A DNA stretch of 64,000 nucleotides from positions 16,963 through 80,962 of the forward strand of contig CAJFVO010000009.1 of the NCBI GenBank assembly GCA_904420555.1, in the 5' to 3' direction. This stretch comes from Candidatus Heritagella intestinalis. Its GTDB lineage: Bacteria; Bacillota; Clostridia; Oscillospirales; Acutalibacteraceae. A program made the translations under genes and the position numbers. This document shows, in pieces, positions 30,270 to 40,363 of this stretch (position 1 is the stretch's first letter; each line of letters opens with the position of its first letter). The notes beneath the pieces are model-generated. The model did no database searches, had not been told where the DNA came from, and saw only the letters and a list, made by a program, of their open reading frames with translations.

Positions 30270-31607
30270 ATGGAATGGACCTTCCCGAAACGCCCCTTCC
30301 GCACCCACGGCGGGGCCAGGGTACCCCATCACAAACATACCAGCCAGATTCCCACGGCCGTCCTGCCTGCGCCAAAGCAGGTGACCCTGCCCATGCAGCA
30401 GCATATCGGCGCCCCCTGCCAGCCCCTGGTGAAAAAAGGCGACCATGTCTATCTGGGCCAGAAAATTGCCGACAGCGACGCCTTTGTCAGCGCGCCCATC
30501 CACGCCAGCGTGTCCGGCACTGTCTCGGCGATTCAGCCGGTGATGCTTCCCGGGGGCCAGGTGTGCGACGCTGTGGTCATTGATTCCGACGGCCTCATGG
30601 AGCCGGACCCGGCCATCTGTCCTCCCGTAGTGGACAGCCCGGAGCAGTTCCTGGCCGCCGTGCGGGAATCCGGCCTGGTGGGCTTGGGCGGAGCGGGCTT
30701 CCCAGCCCACAGCAAGCTCAACGCCCTGGGCAAAATCGACACCCTCATCGTCAACGCCGCCGAGTGTGAGCCCTATGTCACCGCCGACCACCGGGAAGCC
30801 CTGGAGAATTCCGGTTCCGTGCTGGACGGCGTCTACGCGGTGAAAAAAATCCTGGGAGTGGAGCGCGTTCTCATCGCCGTGGAAAACAACAAGCCCGACG
30901 TCATTGAGATCCTCTCCAAAATCGCCGAGGACGACCAGCGTGACCCGGAAAACCATGTGCGGGTGCTGGCCTTGAAATCCCGCTATCCCCAGGGCGCCGA
31001 AAAAGTGCTGGTGCAGGCGTGTACCGGCCGCCGGATTCCCACAGGCAAGCTCCCCGCCGATGTGGGCTGCCTGGTGATGAACATCACCTCCATAGCCTTC
31101 CTGGCGGACTATCTGCGCACGGGGATGCCCCTGGTGAAAAAGCGCGTCACCATCGATGGCTCTGCCATCAAGGAGCCGAAAAACGTGCTGGTTCCCATCG
31201 GGACCCGGATTGCCCAGGTCATCGAATTCTGCGGCGGCTATGCCCAGCCTCCCCGGAAGCTCCTCATGGGCGGCCCCATGATGGGCTTGGCCCTGACCGA
31301 TGATTCCCTGCCCATTTTGAAGCAAAACAACGCCGTCCTGGCCTTTTGGGAGGCGGACGCCCAGCTGCCCGAGCCCACCGCCTGTATCCGGTGCGGCCGG
31401 TGCGTGGAGAGCTGCCCCATGCTCCTGGTGCCCACCCTGCTGGAGCAGTACACAGAGCAGAAGGACGTGGAATCCCTGGAAAAGCGCGGCATTATGACCT
31501 GCATGGAGTGCGGCAGCTGCGCCTATAACTGCCCCGCCAACCGCCGCCTGGTCCAGGCCATCCGGCTGGGCAAATCCTATGTGAAACAAGCAGGAGGGAA
31601 ACGCTGA
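30270..31607 (+). CDS. rnfC: Rnf complex subunit C
   Basis: This 445-residue cytoplasmic subunit passes electrons between NADH and ferredoxin within the Na+/H+-translocating ferredoxin:NAD+ oxidoreductase. Present are the NADH/FMN-binding module GLVGLGGAGFPAHSKL and the two [4Fe-4S] motifs CIRCGRCVESCP (about 373-384) and CMECGSCAYNCP (about 413-424). The N-terminal HGG sequence is typical. ATG at 30270 was chosen since AAAGGAG lies 8 nt upstream; a GTG three codons earlier overlaps it. The stop overlaps rnfD by one base. Confidence 0.97.
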   Translation: MEWTFPKRPFRTHGGARVPHHKHTSQIPTAVLPAPKQVTLPMQQHIGAPCQPLVKKGDHVYLGQKIADSDAFVSAPIHASVSGTVSAIQPVMLPGGQVCDAVVIDSDGLMEPDPAICPPVVDSPEQFLAAVRESGLVGLGGAGFPAHSKLNALGKIDTLIVNAAECEPYVTADHREALENSGSVLDGVYAVKKILGVERVLIAVENNKPDVIEILSKIAEDDQRDPENHVRVLALKSRYPQGAEKVLVQACTGRRIPTGKLPADVGCLVMNITSIAFLADYLRTGMPLVKKRVTIDGSAIKEPKNVLVPIGTRIAQVIEFCGGYAQPPRKLLMGGPMMGLALTDDSLPILKQNNAVLAFWEADAQLPEPTACIRCGRCVESCPMLLVPTLLEQYTEQKDVESLEKRGIMTCMECGSCAYNCPANRRLVQAIRLGKSYVKQAGGKR

Positions 31608-32557
31608 TGGAAAAGCTCCTTGTATCCTCGTCGCCGCACCTGCGCAGCGGCGCTTCCACCCAGCGGATTATGCTGGATGTAATTATCGCCCTATGTCCTG
31701 CCCTCATCGCCTCCTTTGTGTTTTTCGGGCCCCGGGCCCTGCTGCTGGCGGCGGTGACGGTGCTGTCCTGCGTGCTCAGCGAATATGTGAGCCGCAAAAT
31801 TATGAAGCGCTCCAACACCGTGCCGGATTTGTCCTGTATCGTCACCGGCCTGCTGCTGGCCTTTAACCTGCCGGTTTCCCTGAACCCCCTCATGGCGGCC
31901 TTTGGCGGGATGGTGGCCATTGTGGTGGTCAAGCAGATGTTTGGTGGCATTGGCCAGAACTTTGTGAACCCGGCCCTCACCGCCCGGATTATCCTCATGA
32001 ACTCCTTCCCCGGGGACATGAGCACCTGGACCCCGGCCTTCGGCTGGCTCAACGGTACCGACGCCACCACCACCGCCACCCCCCTGGGCGTCCTCAAGGA
32101 GGGCGGGGACTTCACTTTCTCCCACCTGGATTTGTTCCTGGGGAATACCGGGGGCTGCTTGGGAGAAACCTGCGCCCTGGCTCTGATTCTGGGCGGGGTG
32201 TACTTAATAGTCCGCCGGGTCATCAGCCCGGTGATTCCCGTGACCTATCTGGCCACCGTGGCGGTGATTTCCCTCATCGCCGGCCGGGATCCCCTGGTGG
32301 ATTTGCTCTCCGGCGGCCTGCTCATCGGCGCGTTCTTCATGGCCACCGACTACACCACCAGCCCCATCAGCCGCAACGGGCGGATTGTCTACGCTTTGGG
32401 CTGCGGCGTCTTTACCATGCTCATCCGCATGTTTGCGTCCCTGCCCGAGGGCGTTTCCTATTCCATTGTGCTCATGAATATCCTGGTGCCCCTCATTGAG
32501 CGGTTTACCCTTCCAAAGCCTTTTGGAAGCCAAAAGAAAGCGAGGGAATCCAAATGA
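31607..32557 (+). CDS. rnfD: Rnf complex subunit D
   Basis: This 316-residue integral membrane subunit has about nine helices. The covalent FMN is expected on Thr158 in DATTTATPLGVL, matching the conserved S/TxATPL motif modified by ApbE. LLLAFNLPVSLNP and FMATDYTTSPIS are typical RnfD/NqrB sequences. It starts in the TGATG overlap with rnfC and ends with a 4-bp ATGA overlap into rnfG, so the subunits are translationally coupled. Its ion-translocating role comes from studies of the family. Confidence 0.97.
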   Translation: MEKLLVSSSPHLRSGASTQRIMLDVIIALCPALIASFVFFGPRALLLAAVTVLSCVLSEYVSRKIMKRSNTVPDLSCIVTGLLLAFNLPVSLNPLMAAFGGMVAIVVVKQMFGGIGQNFVNPALTARIILMNSFPGDMSTWTPAFGWLNGTDATTTATPLGVLKEGGDFTFSHLDLFLGNTGGCLGETCALALILGGVYLIVRRVISPVIPVTYLATVAVISLIAGRDPLVDLLSGGLLIGAFFMATDYTTSPISRNGRIVYALGCGVFTMLIRMFASLPEGVSYSIVLMNILVPLIERFTLPKPFGSQKKARESK

Positions 32558-33093
32558 AGGCAAAAGAAATTTTGAAGCCCGCTCTCATCCTGTGCGTCAT
32601 CTGCCTGCTCTCCACCGCCGCTTTGGCGGGGGTAAACCAGCTGACCGCGGACACCATCGCCCAGCAGCAGGTGATTACCGAGCAGGAATCCCGGCGGCAG
32701 GTGCTCCCGGACGCGGATTCCTTTGAAGAAAAGGACGGCTATGCTGTGGGCCTGGCGGGTAGCGAAACCGTGGGCTATGTGTTCGTCACCTCCAGCAAGG
32801 GGTACGGCGGCGATGTCCAGGTGATGACGGGCATCACCGCCGACGGCAACGTCTCCGGCGTGGTGATTCTGGACCAAAACGAGACCCCCGGCCTGGGGGC
32901 CAACGCGGAAAAGGAAACCTTCCGCAGCCAGTTCCAGCAGCCGGCGCCGGAAAACGGCTTCACCGTCACCAAGTCCACCGCCGGTGAGGGGGAAATCTCC
33001 GCCATGACCGGCGCCACCATCACCACTAACGCGGTGACCAACGCCGTCAACGACGCTATCAAGGAATATCATCAAGTAAAGGAGGGAGCATAA
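32554..33093 (+). CDS. rnfG: Rnf complex subunit G
   Basis: This 179-residue subunit has one N-terminal membrane anchor (about 7-27) and an extracytoplasmic FMN-binding domain. Covalent FMN is expected on Thr155 in the motif MTGATITTNAVTNAV. VTSSKGYGGDVQVMTGI and ILDQNETPGLGANAE are further family motifs. It is somewhat shorter than proteobacterial RnfG (about 205-215). It starts within the rnfD stop and is directly followed by rnfE with no gap. Confidence 0.96.
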   Translation: MKAKEILKPALILCVICLLSTAALAGVNQLTADTIAQQQVITEQESRRQVLPDADSFEEKDGYAVGLAGSETVGYVFVTSSKGYGGDVQVMTGITADGNVSGVVILDQNETPGLGANAEKETFRSQFQQPAPENGFTVTKSTAGEGEISAMTGATITTNAVTNAVNDAIKEYHQVKEGA

Positions 33094-33810
33094 ATGGAGA
33101 AAAAAGGACTGTTCCATGAATTTTCCAAAGGCATTGTCAAGGAAAACCCGGTGCTCCGCCTGATGCTGGGCACCTGCGCCACCCTGGCCGTCACCACCGC
33201 CGCCAGCAACGCCATCGGCATGGGGCTGGCCACCACCTTTGTGCTGGTGTGCTCCAATGCGGTGATTTCGGCCCTGCGCAAGGTCATCCCTGACAAGGTG
33301 CGCATCCCGGCCTATATCACCATTATCGCCGCTTTCGTCACCATTGTGCAGCTGCTCATTCAGGCCTATTCCCCGGCTCTGGACAAAGCCCTGGGCATTT
33401 TCCTGCCTCTGATTGTGGTGAACTGCATTATTCTGGGCCGGGCGGAAATGTACGCCAACAAGCACCCGGTGCTCCCCTCTATCCTGGACGGTCTGGGCAT
33501 GGGAGTGGGCTTCACCGTGGCCCTGCTCCTCATGGGCATCATCCGGGAACTGCTGGGGGCCGGGACCGTGTTCGGCGTGCCCATCACCGCTGGATTCATG
33601 CCGCCCATTATCATCTTCATCCTGCCTCCCGGAGGCTTCTTCGTGTTCGGGATGCTCATTGCCCTGGCCAACCGCATCTCTGAGGGCAAGGGCCAGAAAC
33701 CGGCGGAACTGGGCTGCGCGTCCTGTCCTCTGGCGGCTTCCTGCACCAAACTGATGGAAGAAAAAACGGGCTGTCCCCAAGGGGCCCCGGTGGAAAAGGA
33801 GGGGAAATAA
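33094..33810 (+). CDS. rnfE: Rnf complex subunit E
   Basis: This 238-residue membrane protein of the RnfA/RnfE/NqrD family has six helices arranged as an inverted pair with RnfA. ENPVLRLMLGTCATLAVTT and IVVNCIILGRAEMYANK contain the family Cys residues that coordinate the membrane Fe-S centre shared with RnfA. The C-terminal tail (about 205-238) has extra Cys residues (LGCASCPLAASCTKL) of unknown use, seen in many Clostridial RnfE. ATG follows AAAGGAGGGAGC within the end of rnfG. Confidence 0.96.
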   Translation: MEKKGLFHEFSKGIVKENPVLRLMLGTCATLAVTTAASNAIGMGLATTFVLVCSNAVISALRKVIPDKVRIPAYITIIAAFVTIVQLLIQAYSPALDKALGIFLPLIVVNCIILGRAEMYANKHPVLPSILDGLGMGVGFTVALLLMGIIRELLGAGTVFGVPITAGFMPPIIIFILPPGGFFVFGMLIALANRISEGKGQKPAELGCASCPLAASCTKLMEEKTGCPQGAPVEKEGK

Positions 33811-33813
33811 GCC

Positions 33814-34422
33814 ATGCTGCGAAATCTCGTTGCGATTTTCCTGGCGGCTATCCTCACGGAAAATTACATTCTCAACAAGTTCCTGGGCATCTGCCCCTTC
33901 CTGGGGGTTTCCAAAAAGCTCAACACCGCCACGGGCATGAGCCTGGCCGTCACCGTGGTCATGGTGCTGGCCACCGCTGTCACCTGGCCCATCTACACCT
34001 ATCTGCTGGTGCCTGCCGGCCTGGCCTATTTGCAGACCATTGTCTTTATCCTGATTATCGCGGCCCTGGTGCAGCTGCTGGAAATCACTCTGCGCAAGTA
34101 TATGCCGCCCCTGTATAACTCCCTGGGCGTGTACCTGCCCCTGATTACCACCAACTGCGCCGTGCTGGGCGTCACCATGCTGGTGCTGGAAAAGGGCGCG
34201 GCGGACCCCTCCTTCGGCTATGTGGAATCCCTGGTCAACGCCTTTGGCGCGGGCATCGGCTTCCTGGTGGCCATGGTGCTCTTTGCCGGCGTCCGGGAGC
34301 GGCTGGAACGCTGCGACATTCCCAAGTCCCTCCAGGGGCTGCCCATCACCTTGGTGGCCGCTTCCCTGGTGGCGGTGTCCTTCCTGGGCTTTAACGGCCT
34401 GGTGGAAGGCATGCTGGGCTGA
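33814..34422 (+). CDS. rnfA: Rnf complex subunit A
   Basis: This 202-residue six-helix membrane subunit is a paralogue of RnfE. LTENYILNKFLGICPFLGVSKK and LPLITTNCAVLGVTMLVLEK carry the two conserved Cys residues that, with those of RnfE, hold the intramembrane [2Fe-2S] cluster described for Rnf/Nqr. It starts three bases after rnfE; the likely ATG at 33814 follows GGAGGGG. The length is close to that of E. coli RsxA (193). Confidence 0.97.
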   Translation: MLRNLVAIFLAAILTENYILNKFLGICPFLGVSKKLNTATGMSLAVTVVMVLATAVTWPIYTYLLVPAGLAYLQTIVFILIIAALVQLLEITLRKYMPPLYNSLGVYLPLITTNCAVLGVTMLVLEKGAADPSFGYVESLVNAFGAGIGFLVAMVLFAGVRERLERCDIPKSLQGLPITLVAASLVAVSFLGFNGLVEGMLG

Positions 34423-34436
34423 AAGGAGGCTGCCTG

Positions 34437-35225
34437 ATGGATGCGATTTTATTTCCCGTATTGATTGTAGCGGGCATTGGCCTGCTGGCGGGGTTGATTC
34501 TGGCAGTGGCCTCTATTGTCATGGCCGTGCCGAAAGATGAGAAAGCCGAGGCCATTCAGGAACTCCTCCCCGGGGCCAATTGCGGGGCCTGCGGGTACTC
34601 CGGGTGCAGCGGCTATGCCGCGGCCCTCTCCAAAGGGGAGGCCAAGCCCGGCCTGTGCGCCCCCGGGGGCCCGGAAACCGCCAAGGCCATTGGAAAGCTC
34701 CTGGGCTCCGGCGACGTGGAGATGGAGCAAAAGGTCGCTCTGGTGTACTGCCTGGGCAGCCAGGACAACACCACCGACAAAATGGACTATGACGGTCTTT
34801 CCAGTTGTGCCGCCGCCGTACAGCTGGCCGGCGGGGCCTCCTCCTGCCGGTTTGGCTGCCTGGGGCTGGGGGACTGCGTCAAAGCCTGCCAGTACAACGC
34901 CATTACCGTATGCAACGGCGTGGCCAACATCGACCCCGCCGCCTGTAAGGCCTGCGGCCAGTGCGTTTCCGCCTGCCCCAAGGGGCTGATCCATCTGGCC
35001 CCAGTGAAACCCCAGGCGGTGGTGCGCTGCTCCAACTGCGACAAGGGCGCCGCCACTACCAAGGTCTGCAAGGTGGGCTGCATCGGCTGCATGAAGTGCG
35101 TAAAAACCTGCGAAGCCGGGGCCATCCGGGTGGAGAACTTCCACGCCATCGTGGACCCGGAAAAATGCACCGGCTGCGGGGCCTGCGCCGAAACCTGCCC
35201 CCGGCACTGCATCATCATGTTTTAA
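34437..35225 (+). CDS. rnfB: Rnf complex subunit B
   Basis: This 262-residue ferredoxin-interacting subunit has an N-terminal membrane anchor (about 3-24), a [4Fe-4S] domain GANCGACGYSGCSGYA and then a ferredoxin-like series. That series holds CVKAC, CKACGQCVSACPKG, CIGCMKCVKTCEAG and CTGCGACAETCP. It takes electrons from reduced ferredoxin. As usual in Clostridia it is the last gene of the CDGEAB order. ATG follows AAAGGAGG. A strong terminator closes the cluster 120 bp downstream. Confidence 0.97.
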   Translation: MDAILFPVLIVAGIGLLAGLILAVASIVMAVPKDEKAEAIQELLPGANCGACGYSGCSGYAAALSKGEAKPGLCAPGGPETAKAIGKLLGSGDVEMEQKVALVYCLGSQDNTTDKMDYDGLSSCAAAVQLAGGASSCRFGCLGLGDCVKACQYNAITVCNGVANIDPAACKACGQCVSACPKGLIHLAPVKPQAVVRCSNCDKGAATTKVCKVGCIGCMKCVKTCEAGAIRVENFHAIVDPEKCTGCGACAETCPRHCIIMF

Positions 35226-35343
35226 CGGGTAGTGCCCACCTCCCATTCGCGCCGCACAGTGTGCGGTTCCAATTCGCGGAGACGGGGCCACCCTCTTAGC
35301 CTCTGCGAAAGAACCGGCTATTAAACCGTAAAAACGCAAACAA

Positions 35344-35384
35344 AAATCGGGAACCCATTTTCGGGTTCCCGATTTGCTTTTCTT
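35344..35384 (+). terminator. Terminator between convergent rnfB and dehydratase genes
   Basis: AAATCGGGAACCC and GGGTTCCCGATTT form a 13-bp perfect stem with a 6-nt loop, followed by GCTTTTCTTT. A-rich sequence on the other side lets it work on the minus strand too. Confidence 0.9.
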
Positions 35385-35394
35385 TCCGGCTTTT

Positions 35395-36666
<1,272 letters not shown>

Positions 36667-36676
36667 AAGGGTCACC

Positions 36677-39589
36677 TCACTGTTCCAGGGCGGCGAAGAG
36701 GCTGCGCAGGCGAATCTTCACGGCGCCCAAATTGGTAATTTCGTCGATTTTAATCTGGGTGTAAATCTTGTGTTCCTCTTCCAGGATCTCCCGGACCTCG
36801 TCGGTGGTGATGGCGTCCACGCCGCAGCCGAAGGACACCAGCTGCACCAGGTTCATGTCCGGCTGGTCGGCAATATATTTGGCCGCCGCATACAGGCGGG
36901 CGTGATAGGTCCACTGGTTGAGCACGCCGGTGCGGAACCGGTGCTCGTGGAAGCTGACGGAGTCCTCGGAAACCACCGCGGCCCCCAGGCTGGTGATGAG
37001 CTTGTCAATGCCGTGGTTGATTTCCGGGTCCAGGTGATAGGGCCGGCCGCTGAGGACGATAATGGGCAGGTGCTTCTCCCGGGCCTTCTCGATGATGATT
37101 TCGCCCTGATGGCGCACGTCCTCCAGATACCAGTAGTAGGCGTCATAGGCGGCGTCAGCGGCCTCCTTCACCTCCCGGTGGGAGATGCCCTCAAAGTACT
37201 GGGCCAGAATCTCCGTCATCTTGCCGGGGAAGTCCTTTTTCCGGTGGATGCCCACATAATCCTTGATAAAGGTGGCGTCTTCCAGCTCCGGCATATTGGC
37301 GGAGATGACCTCGGGATAATAGGCCACCACCGGGCAGTTGTAGTGGTTGTCCCCCAAATCCTCATCGAAGTTATAGGACATACAGGGGTAGAAAATGGTC
37401 TTGACCCCCTGGTTGAGGAGGGCAATCACATGGCCGTGCATGAGCTTGGCCGGGAAGCACACGGTATCCGAAGGGATGGTGTGCTGACCTTCAATATACA
37501 GCTCCCGGCTGGAAACCGGGGACACCACCACTTCAAAGCCCAGCCGGGTGAAGAAGGTGTGCCAGAAGGGCAGCAGCTCATACAGATTCAGGCCCATGGG
37601 GATGCCGATTTTGCCGCGCTTCCCCTGGCGGGGCTCGTAGGAGCGGAGCTTCTGGAGCTTATAGGCGTAGAGGTTCAAATCGTCCCCCGCGCCGGAACGC
37701 TTGGTTACCGGCTTCTCGCAGCGGTTGCCGCCGATAAACCGCCGGCCGCCGCTGAATAGATTCACCGTCAAACGGCAGTGGTTGCTGCACAGGCCGCAGG
37801 AGGTGACCTTCACCTCGTGGACAAAGTTTTCCAGCTCGTCCCGGGAGATAATGCTCTTGCTTTCATCGGGGTTCTTCTGATACCGCTGCATGGCGTACAC
37901 CGCCGCGCCGTAAGCGCCCATGAGGCCGGAGATGTCCGGGCGGATGACGTCCACCCCCAGCTCCTTCTCAAAGACCCGGAGCACCGCGTCATTGAGGAAG
38001 GTGCCGCCCTGTACCACAATCCGGCGGCCCAGCTCTTCGGCGGAGGAGGCCCGGATGACTTTATAAATGGCGTTCTTTACCACGCTCACAGACAGGCCCG
38101 CGGAGATATCCTCGGTGGTAGCGCCGTCCTTCTGGGCCTGTTTCACAGAGGAATTCATGAACACCGTACACCGGGAACCCAAATCCACCGGGTGCTTGGC
38201 GAAGAGGCCCAGCTTGGCGAACTCGGCGATGTCGTAGCCCAAGGTGTTGGCAAAGGTCTGGAGGAAGGAGCCGCAGCCGGAAGAACAGGCCTCGTTGAGG
38301 AAGATGTTGTCGATAGCGCCGTTACGGATTTTAAAGCACTTCATATCCTGGCCGCCGATGTCGATGACGAAATCCACATCGGGCATAAAGGTCTTGGCGG
38401 CGGTAAAGTGGGCCACCGTCTCCACAATGCCATACTCAATGGCAAAGGCGTTTTTCAGCAGCTCTTCGCCGTAGCCGGTGACGGCCCCAGTGACAATGCG
38501 GATATTGGGATGCTCTTGATAGAGGTTTAAGAGGTACTCCCGGATAATGGGCACCGGGTTGCCGGCGTTGCTCCGGTAAATGGAGTCCAGCAGGTTGCCC
38601 TTTTCGTCCAGCAGCGCGGCCTTGACGGTGGTGGAACCGGCGTCCACCCCCAAAAAGCACAGGCCGTCGTAGGAATCCAAATCCGCCCGGGGAGCCTTGC
38701 ACTTGTCGTGGCGGGCCTTAAAGGCATCGTACTCTTCCTGGGAGTCAAACAGGGGCGGGATAAAGAGGAAGGAAGCGTTGCCCGTATAGGAGGCGATATT
38801 TTTCAGAGCCGTATTCAAATCCACGGCGATTTCACTGTTGTACGCCGCGCCCAGTGCCACAAAATAGAGGGAGTTTTCCGGACAGACGCCCTCTGTAGAA
38901 AGGGCCTTGTCAAAGGCGGCCCGCAGCTCCGAGAGGAAAGTCAAAGGCCCGCCCAGATACACCACCTTGCCGGAAATGGGCCGGCCCTGGGCCAGGCCGG
39001 CGATGGTCTGGTTGGCCACGGCGGCAAAGATGCTGGCGGCCACGTCGCTCTTCCGGGCCCCCTGGTTCAGAAGGGGCTGCACGTCGGTTTTGGCGAACAC
39101 GCCGCACCGGGAAGCAATGGTGTAAATGCGCTGGTGGTCCTTGGCCTGCTCGTTCATCTCGTCGGGGGTCATGTGCAGCAGGGTGGCCATCTGGTCGATA
39201 AAGGCTCCGGTGCCGCCGGCGCAGGTGCCGTTCATGCGCACCTCCAGGCCGCCGGTGAGAAACAGAATTTTAGCGTCCTCGCCCCCCAGCTCGATGACAG
39301 AGTCCGCGTCGGGAATGAGCCGCTGCAGGGCCAGACGGGTGGCGTAAACCTCCTGGATAAAGGGCAGGGAACAGCTTTCGGCAATGCCCATGCCGGCGCT
39401 GCCGGAGACGGACACCATGGCGTCCTCCCCTTTGACGTAGTCTTTCTGCACCCGGCTGAGAAGCTCTTCCATTTTCTCGGTGATTTGGGAATAGTGGCGC
39501 TCATAGGACTGATAGACAATCTTTTCCTTCTCGTCCAGCACCACGCATTTAATGGTGGTAGAGCCCACGTCCAGTCCGATTTTCATCAT
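36677..39589 (-). CDS. Double ASKHA-domain 2-hydroxyacyl-CoA dehydratase activase with DUF2229 module
   Basis: This 970-residue protein has two BadF/HgdC-type ATPase domains. The first (about 3-255) has LDVGSTTIKCVVLDE and Cys123/Cys162. The second (about 312-570) has GVDAGSTTVKAALLDEKG and Cys435/Cys474. A DUF2229 region follows (about 665-890, IGIPMGLNLYELLPFWHTFF). Activases use ATP to push one electron into a dehydratase. Having both ASKHA domains in one chain would make an internal dimer. The start is ATG at 39589 or TTG at 39595 after GAGAGG. It follows marR by 28 bp. Confidence 0.88.
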   Translation of the reverse strand: MMKIGLDVGSTTIKCVVLDEKEKIVYQSYERHYSQITEKMEELLSRVQKDYVKGEDAMVSVSGSAGMGIAESCSLPFIQEVYATRLALQRLIPDADSVIELGGEDAKILFLTGGLEVRMNGTCAGGTGAFIDQMATLLHMTPDEMNEQAKDHQRIYTIASRCGVFAKTDVQPLLNQGARKSDVAASIFAAVANQTIAGLAQGRPISGKVVYLGGPLTFLSELRAAFDKALSTEGVCPENSLYFVALGAAYNSEIAVDLNTALKNIASYTGNASFLFIPPLFDSQEEYDAFKARHDKCKAPRADLDSYDGLCFLGVDAGSTTVKAALLDEKGNLLDSIYRSNAGNPVPIIREYLLNLYQEHPNIRIVTGAVTGYGEELLKNAFAIEYGIVETVAHFTAAKTFMPDVDFVIDIGGQDMKCFKIRNGAIDNIFLNEACSSGCGSFLQTFANTLGYDIAEFAKLGLFAKHPVDLGSRCTVFMNSSVKQAQKDGATTEDISAGLSVSVVKNAIYKVIRASSAEELGRRIVVQGGTFLNDAVLRVFEKELGVDVIRPDISGLMGAYGAAVYAMQRYQKNPDESKSIISRDELENFVHEVKVTSCGLCSNHCRLTVNLFSGGRRFIGGNRCEKPVTKRSGAGDDLNLYAYKLQKLRSYEPRQGKRGKIGIPMGLNLYELLPFWHTFFTRLGFEVVVSPVSSRELYIEGQHTIPSDTVCFPAKLMHGHVIALLNQGVKTIFYPCMSYNFDEDLGDNHYNCPVVAYYPEVISANMPELEDATFIKDYVGIHRKKDFPGKMTEILAQYFEGISHREVKEAADAAYDAYYWYLEDVRHQGEIIIEKAREKHLPIIVLSGRPYHLDPEINHGIDKLITSLGAAVVSEDSVSFHEHRFRTGVLNQWTYHARLYAAAKYIADQPDMNLVQLVSFGCGVDAITTDEVREILEEEHKIYTQIKIDEITNLGAVKIRLRSLFAALEQ

Positions 39590-39617
39590 ATACAATCATT
39601 CCTCTCTATCAATGGCA

Positions 39618-40052
39618 TTACCGCAAGCGAAGGTTCTTCCGAAGAGCGGCGTTGGATTCTTCAATCAATTCCAGAAGCAGGCGAAAGCGCTCCGGCCCCA
39701 GCTCCTTTTGCAGCAGGGCAATGGTCCGGCTGCACTCCTTTTGGGCCGCAATCACCAACTGGACGCCGCAGGGGGTCAGGGACAGGGTGTAGCTGCGCCC
39801 ATCCACCGGACTGGGTTTCCGGGAAATATATCCCCGGCTTTCCAGCCGTTTCAGCAAAGCGGTGGTACAGGGCCGGGAAATCCCCAAAAACTCGCTCACC
39901 GCCACCGGGGTAATCTCCTCCTGGGTGTCGTGCAGATAGAAAAGCGTCCCCAATTCGCTTTTTCGCACAGGCAGGTCCAGCTTCTGGTTCAAATTCAGGC
40001 GGCAAAAAAAGGAAATTTCAGAAACCGCCCGGCAAACCGGTTCGTTGGTCAA
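39618..40052 (-). CDS. MarR-family transcriptional regulator
   Basis: This 144-residue winged-helix protein has the HTH at about 50-72 (VAVSEFLGISRPCTTALLKRLESRG) and the wing ISRKPSPVDGRSYTLSLT. The start is TTG at 40052, with GAGGTGG 7 nt upstream. It is the first gene of a unit with the activase and dehydratase-like genes. An inverted repeat TAGTTA-N7-TAACTA sits downstream of its promoter, which points to autoregulation of the operon. The ligand is unknown; an aromatic or acyl-CoA compound would fit the context. Confidence 0.9.
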   Translation of the reverse strand: MTNEPVCRAVSEISFFCRLNLNQKLDLPVRKSELGTLFYLHDTQEEITPVAVSEFLGISRPCTTALLKRLESRGYISRKPSPVDGRSYTLSLTPCGVQLVIAAQKECSRTIALLQKELGPERFRLLLELIEESNAALRKNLRLR

Positions 40053-40114
40053 TGGTTTCCACCTCGGTTATTTATGGAAATTCTGCGCCAGCCGGTTCCA
40101 GCGCAGGAAATAAA

Positions 40115-40133
40115 TAGTTAAAAAACATAACTA
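40115..40133. promoter_or_regulatory. Probable MarR operator
   Basis: TAGTTA-AAAAACA-TAACTA is a perfect 6-bp inverted repeat with a 7-bp spacer. It lies 12 bp downstream of the marR -10 and about 60 bp before its start codon, so a bound repressor would block transcription. Confidence 0.65.
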
Positions 40134-40144
40134 CCGGCCTGTTC

Positions 40145-40173
40145 ATTATCCCCCCAAAAAGCGGCAAAGTCAA
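40145..40173 (-). promoter_or_regulatory. Sigma-A promoter of the marR-activase-dehydratase operon
   Basis: On the minus strand TTGACT, 17 bp, GATAAT, 93 bp before the marR start. Confidence 0.8.
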
Positions 40174-40195
40174 GTGCCCGGCAAAAAACAGTGCA

Positions 40196-40206
40196 TTTCG
40201 ACAAAA
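40196..40206 (-). promoter_or_regulatory. Spo0A-box-like site upstream of the marR promoter
   Basis: On the minus strand the sequence reads TTTTGTCGAAA, which contains the core Spo0A box TGTCGAA. It lies about 23 bp upstream of the marR -35. A weaker TGTCAAA occurs near 40270. The 311-bp gap (40053-40363) otherwise holds the marR promoter and operator and no gene. Confidence 0.5.
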
Positions 40207-40363
40207 GCGCCTTGCGGATAGGCAAAAAAGGCTTGCAGTTTTGTCTTTTGGTTTGGAAAAGCCCGGAAAAATGTCAAAAGAAAACCAGACCCGGCGGGCA
40301 TAAAAAAGGCCCGCTCCCCGCTATGCAGAAAGCAAGCCTTTGCAGTGGTATTGAGATTTTCTG

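Noticed and set aside
35226..35343. Small gene after rnfB
   Set aside because: The gap contains a CCGCACA/TGTGCGG palindrome but no reading frame with a ribosome site.
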